Assembly: GCA_015680685.1 (NCBI GenBank) | Contig: MNCI01014449.1 | Location: forward strand, 524,355-588,354 | Direction: 5' to 3' | DNA: 64,000 nt | Source: Gnetum montanum | Taxonomy: Eukaryota; Streptophyta; Gnetopsida; Gnetales; Gnetaceae | Notes under the pieces: generated by a model | The model's database searches: none | What the model saw: only the letters and a program-made list of their open reading frames with translations | Told to the model about the DNA's origin: nothing | Translations under genes and position numbers: made by a program | Shown here: one piece after another, positions 1-10,827 of the stretch | How positions within the stretch are numbered: the first letter of the stretch is position 1 | Layout of the letters: every line of letters starts with the position of its first letter

Positions 1-1110
1 GAACTACATGAGTTCCAAATTTTTGTAAATATTCTTTGTGTTGTGTTTTTGTTTTGTTTTCTTCCCACACTGCGGCATTAGTGCATTTCTTTTTCCAGTT
101 AATAATCCCATACCTATCCACTATGTAGTCACTGAAGCTTGTTCTCCTTGTAACTTGAGGACGAGTTTTTATTTAGTCGTGGGGGTATGATGAGACGTGG
201 TTCGCACAGGCCAGGATATTGCATACGCGATATCGTAGCCAACGCGATATCGCAGTCCGCCACCATATCTATAAATAAGATGCGACTCTCCCTTGTTCGA
301 AATCCTAGTTTTAGAGTAGCGAAGCTCTGGTAGTTTGATCCCTCCAGAGTTAGATTTTTTTCCCGTGTTTGTCCACAGTGTGGTGAATGTAATAGTACGT
401 TGTATTTATCCGAGTCTGCCGTACTTGGACATGCACATGACTAGTAATAAAGATTGAGATTACTTCATCATTGCAGCATTCACTTAGTTTATTTATTTGT
501 TATTTATTTAATGTTATTTATTGCTTTCATAGCGCGGTGTAAGTATGACTTGACTACAAGCATCTACGGATGTGTACGGCTAGTTAAGGAATCTATTACT
601 CATCGCGATTAGTCTCTCACCCTTAAACTCCTAGAAGCGGAACGAGTACGACTTGGTTACGAGCATTTAAGTGTGACTACTTGGTAACCTAGTAGCGTAC
701 CTAGGATCTACACTTGGTAATCCCAGTGGCGTACCTCAGAGCTACGCTTGGTAGTCCCAGTGGTAGTCGTGCACGAGGTCCAAGATGTGTACGGTTGATC
801 AAGGAATCGGTTGCTCGTCGCACTTAGGCTAGATTAGATTTTCTTACCCTTTCCCTCCTAGCTTAACTTAGTTAGTATTATTTTTCACTGCCTTCAGGAG
901 TAGTGATAGAATTAGGAACACATCATACACCTCATCTAGACTAAACCATACATGACATATGCAAAACTAGTCTAGGTGGGAAGACAGCGAACTGCGACCT
1001 AAGGCTAACTATCTAGGTGCCACAACTAGTCCATCTGCGAAGTTCGACCGGATCACGCATGCGACGCTTGTTTCGTATGGTTGAGTGTAGGGGTACCTCG
1101 CCACTCATCA
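1..1110 (+). mobile_element. 3' end of a Ty3/gypsy LTR retrotransposon (element A), cut by the window edge
   Basis: Positions 1-187 match the 3' internal ends of the two gypsy elements further right: all share AATAATCCCATACC, then a stretch ending AGTCGTGGGGGTA, a purine tract typical of plus-strand priming. The LTR starts directly after it at 188. The sequence after 1110 shows no primer-binding site, so this is a right-hand (3') LTR and the body of the element lies left of the window. No coding sequence is visible in the retained 187 bases. Confidence 0.85.
188..1110 (+). repeat. LTR of element A (923 bp)
   Basis: The LTR starts TGATGAG and ends CTCATCA, a 7-bp perfect terminal inverted repeat. 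It contains two GCGATATCG palindrome-like units near 220-250, followed by a TATA-like CTATAAATAAGA near 271, the same layout as the LTRs at 32220 and 38445. The last 100 bases (GTATGGTTGAGTGTAGGGG...) also match those LTRs closely, while the middle part diverges. The short open frame at 1017-1226 lies partly in the LTR and is not a gene. Confidence 0.88.
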
Positions 1111-2820
1111 GGGGTGAACCCAAAATCAACAATTACAATAGCAGTTTGATCATAGAGGGAAGAAGATCCTCTAGCAAAATAGATGAAAACCCAAATCATG
1201 AATCCTACCAAAAATCAAACTATTAAGATGAACAAAAGATATTTTTAATAATTTAGCTATGTTATTAAAGACTAAAAAACAAAATTGTTAAGAGTGTTTT
1301 AAATTTTCTTTTTTTTTTGATATCTTGGGAAAAAATCTCATCAAAGAAAAGAAGATTGATTAAAGGACTATATGTGTTTTACTTAGGGGAAGCTATGGTG
1401 GCAAGTATGCTAAACTCCCAATGACAAAATACAAATGATCTTGAGGGAGCTATTTGAAGGATAAAAAAACCAATAAGCAAATAAGAGACAAATATAAAGG
1501 AATGAATATAAAATAACTTGATAAATATTAATGGAAAAACAAAATGCATGAAAATAATTATATGTAATTTTGACAAAGCATTAATGATGAACAATGGCAA
1601 TAAAGTTTTTTACGGATGATGCAAGAACTTATCCTTAGTAACTATAATTAATGTTGAAATGATTTTCCTTTCATCCATTGAATATTTTGATTATCTAAGA
1701 ATGCATTTTTCTCAAATGTAAAAGCATGCAATTGTGCTTTCTAATTTTCATTATGCTTTGAACCCTACTACTTTGAAGTTAGTTTTGCTTTGGTATAATT
1801 TAATTGTACAATTACTTTCAAAAACCAATTCCAGTTTCAATCCTTTATATGCTTCGTAATTCCTTAAATAGAATCAAAGAGTAGTTAGCAAAGCTTTATG
1901 TATAATATAATTCCATGTCTCTTCGTGAAATACAACCTACGATGCTTTTTCCTCGTCATAATCAATGTTGCATTCTCCAACCATGGTCACTTTCTAAACT
2001 TTTTTTTTTTCATAATTTCACGCTAAACAATAGACCTTTTTATGAAACAACATGAAATTTCCCCCTAAAGACCTTTCGTGAATGAGTGCTTTATTCTTAT
2101 TAAAACAATGTGTTATCAATGTCGCTTGAATCCTCCCCTTGGTTCACCTCATTAAGGAAGTATTCAAAAATTTCATGAAATTTAAATTTTTTAATTAAAA
2201 AACATTAAAAATTCATGAAATATTAAATTAAAAAGAATAAGATAAAAAAGTCATGTTATGAAGCATTGATCGGTTAATTGCGTGTAGTTTGTGGTATACA
2301 CGTCACAGGTTCAATTCAAAAAACAATTCATAAAATATTATGGTAACCATGATTGGTTAATAAAAATTTGGCTAGCAATACAATTCACTCATTTTTACTA
2401 AGTTTAAAAAGCAAAATAGAACTTAATTTGTTCGTTAATATAATCTTTTTCTTTGTGTGCTTTGGTTTTGAATAAAATATCACTTTAATGAAATCTTAAA
2501 CTAACAAAAGTAATGTTTCCCGGAATTGTTTACGTACCCTTGGAGAAAATTATTTCAAATCTTTGATACAAGTAATGAAAAAATTAAAAACACAAGATTA
2601 CACATATTACGGAGATAATTTAAAAGCAAAGTTATTTTTAAGATTGGGGAAATTGCGGTGTCCATGCCGACCTTAGTTTCATTAACGAAAACGTAGAAAA
2701 TTACGACATAAAAAACGTTGATTTGACAAACTGAATAAAGCAGAAGATTCATGGTAAGCGCCGAATAAAAATACTATGGAAAACAAAAATTATTACCCCA
2801 GATCTTTCCTAGAAGAATGC
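1111..2820. other. AT-rich spacer between element A and the TPR gene
   Basis: No convincing coding sequence is visible. There are homopolymer runs and short open frames without family features. Near 2245-2335 a stretch with a box B-like GGTTCAATTC could be the remains of another tRNA-derived SINE, but I cannot align it with the better SINE copies in this window. Confidence 0.5.
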
Positions 2821-3179
2821 TAGTCAAAGTGTAATCCGCGTGGGCAATCTTTGACTGTCTATGATTCGAAACATTTCCAGTTTTCCGTCACTTTTTCGTC
2901 ACTGATCTCCTTCTGACGACAAGTTCATCATGTTAACACAAACACTGCAACTGAAGATGCCGCAGGCCTGGCTGTTGACTTCATGCCGGAATCTCTGCAA
3001 TTAAGCACGCAGAATTCAATTTCTCTTCGGCTATTAGTAAGAATGTTCAGCAGGCAATTCAGAATGAAGAATTCAATTCTCTTTCTGATCACTTAGCTTG
3101 GGTTTTGTTTGTTTGTTTCGCTTTCATATTGGCGTGGAATTGTGGGTTCTCTGCTGCTCCAGTGCAGAAAACATTCAAA

Positions 3180-5816
3180 ATGTTGCTGCGAAGTGGATCG
3201 GCTCCATTTTTGGGATCCCTGATTCCAGGTGAGGGATTTTCAATTCATTTCTGCGAGAAACCACACAAATTGCAGCGAAATGATCAGCATTCCAGCAAGG
3301 CCTCTTACATCAGGCGAGCTTTCTCGGAGAATGATTTCGGGCTCCATCATGATCATCCACCGTTTTCTCCTGCAACCAAAAATCAGTCGAGAAAAAGCTC
3401 TTCATGGTCTGATTCGTTGGAATCGAAGGGTTCTTATTCAGAATACTGTGACAATAATAAGTTGGAAGAAATTGACAGAGAGGATGCAGAATCCGATTCC
3501 TTTTGGAATTTGAGCATGGTTCAGTTATCAGCGGAGCACGGATCAGTGATAGATAGCGATGGCAGAAAATCTTGGGAGGAAATTACCGGGGGAGGCAGCA
3601 GTGGTAATTCTTCTGGAAACGTGATTTGCACAGGTGGATTTGGCCGGGATGAATCTGCCCAACTTGATGAACATTATCGGTGCCTGTTAGTGGAAGATCC
3701 CCAAAATTCTCTTGTTCTCTCAAACTATGCCCGCTATTTGTACGAGGTAGTTTCTTGTGGGTAAATCCAGGTGTTATATTGGATAGTTTTTGCTCCCAGA
3801 AATTTATTGACCGTGGGTTTTTGGGTTTTATTGTTTTCCATGATGTTTTTTGCAGGTCAAGAAAAATCCATTAGCGGCTGAGAATTACTACATGCGAGCC
3901 CTAGCGGTGGAGCCTGATGATGGGGAAACGCTGGCACAGTATGCCAAATTGCAGTGGAAAGTTTTTGGTAACAAGAAGAAGGCATTTGATTGTTTTGAGA
4001 AAGCTGCACAGAGCTCTCCAAATGACTGGTAATCACTTAGAATACGATATTTTTCCTGTTTTCATTTTTTAAAAAAACTTTTACCGAGAGGCTCAATGCT
4101 TATTAGGCCAACTAGATGAGCAAAACCGAAGCTTTTTTGCAGTGGATAAGTGTAGGCTCCAATCCATCCCTTAAGACTTGCAAATTTTGCACCTTACCAT
4201 GATTCCAAGGATTCCCCTAATTACTAAAACACAATATATCATTAGATTTTTTATGATTAAGTAATCTTTTTGGATGTGTTATTTCAAGCATATCATGTTT
4301 ATGTTTTTAATTAGTGATTTTTATGGGATATCAAGGTATGTATTGTTAAATGGTAAAATGTAAATATTTGCAGTCATGTGCTTGGTGAAAGGGCTAGCTT
4401 TCTTTGGAGCATGGAAGAGGAGGAAGAAGATGAGGAGGATGCAGATGCGGATAAAAATTCTTTGGCAGGTGGGTCATCCACTATTTGTGGGGCTGAACAG
4501 GAACAATCAGGCTGGGAAAACTCTTTCTTGCTTGCTGCCCAAGGTTAAGCTTTGCATGTGGAAATGGCGCACCGAGTTGCATTGATCATTGAATAATATG
4601 GGTCGAGCCATAAAAGCAGTTGTCAAGGAAATAACTCCCATGAAATTTTCACCCAGTATTCTTTACTTGACTTGCAAGAAGGAAACATCGAGATCCATGG
4701 AACTTTTTCATGTTCAGCAGAAGAGAATAGCACTTTTTCATGTTCTTGTTTCTTGTAGTTTCAACAGTCCAACAATGGGCCGCCGTTTCAAATTTTGACC
4801 AATGACTGGACTTTGCTTTTTCTTTTTCCATAAAATTTAGATTTTAAGAATATTCGATAAAGAAGCTGGCATCATTTGTCTTGGCAAACTCGAAGTCCCT
4901 TATATATTTATTATAATATGTGTAATAATGAGGTGCTAGCCTGGTGGTAAGGTTCATGGCATTGTAATTCAGGTCATTGGTTAGATTCTACTAGGCAGCA
5001 CTGAGTTATAAGTTTATGAAAAAAATTCATAAAAGGAATTTTCAAACTGGTTGGATAGATCCAAGGAGTCTAATGAATGTAAGGAACAATTTCAGTTTGA
5101 GGTATTATCAAAATTTGCAATTTCAGGTTGAGGTATTATCAAAATTTGCATCTTTGAAGCATTAAGACCATTTTTCTGATTGAAGTGGAAAAAGTGCAAT
5201 CTTTTTCTGCAAATGTAGAAATGATTGGGTTTGAATGTGTGCTATTTACTTTCTAAGTAAAATTAGAGCTATGTTCCTTAGTGTGTGTAAAGTAAAATGA
5301 TGCTATGATTCAATTCATCCTGATCAAAATCAACTGATTTTATAAATAAAAATATGCATTAATGAATTGTACATCAATTCCAGGCACATTCAGTCATTTG
5401 TGTATGAGGTCATTAGCCATTTGGGCTTATAACTGTTTTAGATTTGATGTTTGAAGCTCGGTAGATTACCAATGTAAACTGATAATTCATATATTTGTAA
5501 TTTGGCACAAACTTATAAATTATTAAATTTTAAGTTATTTCATAAAGAATAATAGTAAAAAAAAACTTATCGTTTTTTAGTTGAACAAGTATACAATATT
5601 GAATATAAAGTGCTTAATTCATTCTTTCCTGGAGTTGATTTACTACACCTTTATACAATTTGTGTTTGATCTATTATACAACTTTATTCTTATAACCTGA
5701 AATATTTGAATTCCCTGAAATATTTGAATTCCCTGTTTGATATCATTCTTTCTTATTCTATTTGTGCAGCGATACAGTTAATAGTGGACAGTGATGACGA
5801 TATGGGCATTTTCTGA
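3180..5816 (+). CDS. TPR-repeat protein, four exons, 318 aa
   Basis: Predicted CDS joins 3180-3746, 3856-4028, 4374-4543 and 5770-5816. All introns are GT-AG and the joined frame is open to a TGA at 5814. The start is the ATG at 3180 (MLLRSGSAPFLGSL); this Leu/Arg/Ser-rich opening is usual in a plant TPR family that includes Arabidopsis At1g80130-type proteins. Residues 1-160 are polar and low in complexity. TPR-like helices follow at about 162-189 (LDEHYRCLLVEDPQN), 191-227 (AAENYYMRALAVEPDDGET) and 228-260 (KAFDCFEKAAQSSPND). A run of Glu/Asp follows at about 259-271. The family's biochemical role is not established; TPRs bind proteins. The last exon codes only about 15 residues. The third intron holds a SINE. 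No frameshift or stop is seen, so it is probably functional. Confidence 0.88.
4926..5035 (+). repeat. tRNA-derived SINE, copy 1 (in TPR intron 3)
   Basis: It starts AATGAGGTGCTAGCCTGGTGG, which contains a box A-like core (TAGCCTGGTGG). A box B-like GGTTAGATTC follows about 50 bases later, then the family tail GAGTTATAAGTTTATGA. The same head and tail occur at 44041, 48418 (minus) and 59344 (minus). This copy appears 3'-truncated, since it lacks the GGGTGTACC part. Confidence 0.65.
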
Positions 5817-6317
5817 AGTCTTTGAAGTATATTGTAAACATCAAACATGCCAATACTATTATCTTTAACTCTTACCTTTCTTGTCCTCAAATCAAGACTC
5901 TATTTATCATTGTTTCTACATGTATGGTGTGCTGGTTGATGCAAGTCTCCATTGAAACCAGAAATCCTACTTTAAATACTAGGAAACAAATAGCTTTATG
6001 TAGAAACAGAACAGAAATGTTCTTATAGGTAGGGTTCAGAAATAGGAGCAATAATGTAATTTTAAACTACTAGTCCAATGCCCATCCAAAAAAAGCAGTT
6101 CATAAAACATATTTGTTGTTGGCATGTAATAAAAATGAATTGGTGACAGCATAACCAAAAGTAACGCAAATAAACTCCAAAACCACAGCCATGTCAAATA
6201 AATACCTTCACGAAACTTTCTTTATGTGAATTTTATCACATGAAAACTCTCGAAAATATCCAGATCACAAATGATTGCAGTTTCCCAAACCACCTTATTT
6301 CAATCAAATACAGCAAA
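5817..6317. other. 3' region of the TPR gene and AT-rich spacer
   Basis: The 3' untranslated region presumably occupies its first few hundred bases; AATAAA-like and AT-rich stretches are present but none is decisive. No other gene is seen. Confidence 0.4.
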
Positions 6318-8670
6318 GCATGTGGTTTAATTAAATTTCTTTTATCTCCTTCCATTCATTGGAATATTGCCATATTGAAAAAATAAAAATCAATTTCGGC
6401 TAGACTTTACTTCTTAAAAACCAAACAAATTTTAGTTCCTAAGAAAATATATTGTAGAATTATTTTATTTTTTAAGTTCCCCATCCTACATATTTTCGAT
6501 TTTGTCGTTATCCTGGTCCTACCTTTCTGAATAATGGTCCTAATATCAAGTGATATTGATCCTAGCCTAATCGGACCGTAAATACATGTGTTTAATGCAT
6601 TAGCTCATGTGGTTTAATTCTTTTATCTCTTTCCATTCATTGGAATACTGCCATATGTTTTTTCTTTCTTTTGAAAAAATAAAAGTCAATTTCTGCCATA
6701 TGTTTTTCCTTTCTTTTGAAAAAATAAAAATCAAGTTCTGCCAGATTTTACTTCTTAAAAACCAAACAAATTTTAGTTCCTAAAAAAATATATTGTAGGT
6801 CCTGTGAATCATTTTATTTTTTAAGTTTCCCCATCCTACATATTTTACATATTTTCAGTTCTGTTGTTATCGTGGTCCTACTTTTCTGGATAACAATCCT
6901 AATATCAAATGATATTGATCCTAGCCTAATCGGACCATAAATACGTGTGTTTAATGCATTACCTCATGTGGTTTAATTAAATTTCTTTTATCTCCTTCCA
7001 TTCATTGAAATATTGCCATATGTTTTTCCTTTCTTTTGAAAAAATAAAAATCAATTTTTGCTGGATTTTACTTCTTAAAAACCAAACAAGTTTTAATTCC
7101 TAAGAAAAAATATTGTAGGTCCCGTGAATTATTTTATTTTTTAAGTTTCCTATGTTACGTATTTTCAGTTTTGTCATTATCTTGGTCCTACTTTTCTGGA
7201 TAACAATCCTAATATCAAGTGATATTGATGTTAGCCTAATCGAATCATAAATTCGTGTGTTTAATGCATTAGCTCATGTAGTTTAATTAAATCTCTTTTA
7301 TCTCCTTCCATTCATTGAAATATTGCCATATGTTTTTCTTTTCTTTTGAAAAAATAAAAATCAATTTCTACCATATGTTTTTCTTTTTTTTTTTTGAAAA
7401 AATAAAAATCAATTTCTACTAGATGTTTTTCTTTTCTTTTGAAAAAATAAAAATCAATTTCTACCAGATTTTACTTTTTAAAAACCAAACAAATTTTAGT
7501 TCCTAAGAAAATATATTGCAGGTCTCATGAATTATTTTATTTTTTAAGTTCCCCATCCTACATATTTTTGGTTCTGTCGTTATCATGGTCCTACTTTTCT
7601 GGATATGGTCTTAATATCAAATGATATTGATCCTAGCTTGATCGAACCATAAATACGTGCGTTTAATGCATTAGCTCATGTGGTTTAATTAAATTTCTTT
7701 TATCTCCTTCCATTCATTGGAATATTGCCATATGTTTTGCCTTTCTTTTGAAAAAATAAATATCAATTTCTACCAAATTTTACTTCGTAAAAACCAAACA
7801 AGTTTTAGTTCCTAAAAAAAATATATTGTAGGTCCCGTGAATTATTTTATTTTTTAAGTTCCCCATCCTACTTATTTTCAATTTTGTGGTTATCCTGGTC
7901 CTACTTTTCTAGATAACGGTCCTAATATCAAGTGATATTGATCCTAGCCTAATAGGACCATAAATAAGTGTGTTTAATGCATTAGCTCATGTGGTTTAAT
8001 TAAATTTCTTTTATCTCCTTCCATTCATTGGAATATTGCCACATGTTTTTCCTTTCTTTTGACAAAATAAAAATCTATTTCTGCCATATGTGATTTTACT
8101 TCTTAAAACCCAAACAAATTTTAGTTCCTAAGAAAATATATTGTAGGTCCTGTGAATTATTTTATTTTTTAAGTTTTCCATCCTACATATTTTCGGTTCT
8201 GTCGTTATCCTAATACTACTTTTTTGGATAATAGTCCTAATATCAAGTGATATTGATCTTAGCCTAATCGGACCATAAATACATGTGTTTAATGCATTAG
8301 GTCATGTGCTTTAATTAAATTTCTTTTATCTCCTTTCATTCATTGAAATATTGCCATATGTTTTTCCTTTCTTTTGAAAAAATAAAAATCAATTTCTGTC
8401 AGATTTTAGTTCTTAAAAAACAAACAAATTTTAGTACCTAAGAAAATATATTGTAAGTCCCTAAATTATTTTATTTTTTAAGTTCCCCATCCTACATATT
8501 TTCGGTTCTATCATTATCCTGGTCCTACTTTTCTGGATAACGGTCTTAATGGTCCTAATATCAAATGATATTGATCCTAGCCTTATCATACCATAAATAC
8601 TGTGTGTTTAATGCATTAGCTCATGTGATTTAATTAAATTTCTTTTATCTCCCTCTCCATTCATTGGAAT
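6318..8670. repeat. Tandem array of about seven ~315-bp AT-rich units
   Basis: Each unit repeats the same landmarks in order: CATGTGGTTTAATTAAATTTC, ATTCATTGGAATATTGCC, GAAAAAATAAAAATCAATTT, AAACCAAACAAATTTTAG, TATATTGTAGGTCC, CTAATATCAAGTGATATTGA and GTGTTTAATGCATTAGCTC. The last landmark recurs near 6590, 6950, 7265, 7670, 7980, 8290 and 8610, giving spacings of about 310-400. Longer spacings come from an inner duplication of the TTTTCTTTTGAAAAAAT segment near 7330-7450. The units contain a near-palindrome (TATCAAGTGATA). There is no coding potential. Confidence 0.9.
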
Positions 8671-8967
8671 ATTGCATTGCATTCCCAATCTTGAGTAGGA
8701 AATCCGATGGCCTGGGAAAAGCTAGCAAAAGGGCATTAGTTTCTTCACATTTTTCCTTCTCCCAGAGGCTAACAAGAATGTAGTTTAAGATCATAGTGAA
8801 AATTAGACTGATCTTTTTCGGAAAAAAAATACTGAAGAAGCTTGATATGAGATTTCATATCAGAGCAAATACAACCAGAAAACCATCAGATAAAACTCTT
8901 TTATTGCATTATTCATGCTATAGTTTCCAAAACTAACCCTCCTAATAAAAAAAATAATTACACCTTA
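8671..8967. other. Short AT-rich spacer
   Basis: A non-coding link between the 315-bp array and the 140-bp duplication. Nothing recognisable. Confidence 0.4.
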
Positions 8968-9247
8968 CAAAGTCATGGCATCAATGCGAATGGAATATAG
9001 TGTAAATTGCTCCTAACTACTTTTCTCAGTTCTTTTCATTTCATTATCATATGATAGGAACGTATATCACAAAGTCATTGCATCAATGCAAAGTCTCAAT
9101 TGCTCCTCAAAGTCATGGCATCAATGCGAATGGAATACGGTGTAAATTGCTCCTAACTTCTTTTCAGTTCTTTTCATTTCATTATCATATGATAGGAACG
9201 TGTATCACAAAGTCCTGGCATCAATGCGAAGTCTCAATTGCTCCTCA
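8968..9247. repeat. Two-copy 140-bp tandem repeat
   Basis: CAAAGTCATGGCATCAATGC starts at 8968 and again at 9108. Both copies continue through a GTAAATTGCTCCTAACT segment and CATATGATAGGAACGT. Smaller pieces (GTATGATAGGAACATATAT) recur on to about 9420 and again near 9605. Confidence 0.8.
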
Positions 9248-10450
9248 CTTATTTTCATTAGTTTGTATGATAGGAACATATATGACTAATCTAAGTCTCT
9301 ATCCTAGGAATGTATATGATTAATCATAACTATTAGTCTATATGATAGGAACATATATGGGGGTGTCTGACCCCAAAAAGATAGTTTGTATGATAGGAAC
9401 ATATATTGGAAGAAGTTAACAATGTATCAGTTACAGGGTTAAGGGGATGGGGGGAAGGTAAGAGCACTATGCATGAAACTCAGGACCAACCTTATAAATA
9501 AACAAGTATTAAGGGAGGAAACCCAAATTGGGGGCACCACCAAACATCCACACATGTTGACTCTTTACAAGATAGAAGGACATAGAATTAGATAAGGAAA
9601 AAAAAGATAGGAACATATATGACTAATCAAAACTACCTGCAAAGTCCTAATCTAAGCCTCTATCCTAGGAATGTATATGCTTAATCATAACTATGTGTAG
9701 AGTCCTTATCTTTTCAAGGACTATCTAATTTTGGAAGAGATTTTTTAGAATTAGTTGCAATGAGATTTTTCAGAATTAGTTGTAACGATCAAAAGGTGAA
9801 AAGGCATTCCAAAACCATTAAGCCTTTCCTTCTAGATGTTTTGGAAAAGATTATCTTTTCATGGAATGTCTAATTTCTTTTTCAGAATAGAAGGGAGATT
9901 TTTCAGAATTAGTTGCAACCATCAAAACTTGAGAAGGCATTCCAGAACCGTTGAGCATTCCTCTTTTGTTGTTTTGAAGTTTCTCCTTTCTGAAATACTC
10001 CTCTGCTTTTGTACTCTTAAATTTTTGTTTTGAATATATTTATTTTTTCAGGTCCAGATCAAAAAAATTATTTAAAAAAATCATCACCCTTTGATGAGCA
10101 CCTATCAAATCCCTTTTAATGATAAAGAAAAATCATCGAATCATCAAAAAAACCATCCTTAAATCATTCTCAAATCCTTTGCCATTAGGAAAGAAATGTG
10201 TTAAATTTTTCTTAAATATTTTTAAAATTATGACAGCTACAGAAAATTTTAACGTAGCGGAGCGGCCGTGACTTTCGCTAGTGTCGAGCGTTTCTCCTTA
10301 AATATCTTTGCTCTGAATTTAAGAAGGTTTAATGTGTATTCCCAACAAAAGCAAAATTGACCAAAATGCAGCCTTCAACGACCTTTACATACCATATATT
10401 TTCACGCTTTCATTTGCATTTTAGGACATATTAGTACATATATTTCCATA
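9248..10450. other. Spacer with dispersed repeat fragments
   Basis: A segment reading GATTTTTCAGAATTAGTTGC followed by GAAGGCATTCCA occurs near 9750-9810 and again near 9900-9950. A relative lies near 16660-16720, so this is a dispersed repeat of unknown class. There is no gene. Confidence 0.4.
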
Positions 10451-10827
10451 TTTTTACAAGGAGAAATCAAAGAGTACCGGGATTGGCATCTCTATAACGC
10501 AGCTTTCCCAGCATATCCGAGTAATGTTGCCATGATCGCATATTTTAAACAATAACAAGCAATCGAAAGACAAACTTATATCATGAACACACTGAAAATT
10601 TACTAAATATCTCATGTCAATACAACGAAGAACATATACTGTATCAAAATAATGTACAAATGAATTAATAATTAATTCATCTACATGTCCAGCGCATAGC
10701 AGGAAGGAAAACCTACTGCTGTTGAGACCACAGCTACATCCGAGATAAACTAATCAAAATATAAGATAGACGATACAGGAAAGAAGAAATATATGCCAGT
10801 GTTAAAGAAAGGGGGCGGCTGTATGAA

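Noticed and set aside
188-1110. Left LTR as a solo LTR
   Set aside because: The 187 bases before it match the 3' internal ends and purine tracts of the other elements, so it still has body attached on the left.
6318-8670. CRISPR-like array
   Set aside because: Units of about 315 bases are contiguous and similar along their whole length, with no unique spacers; this is a plant sequence.
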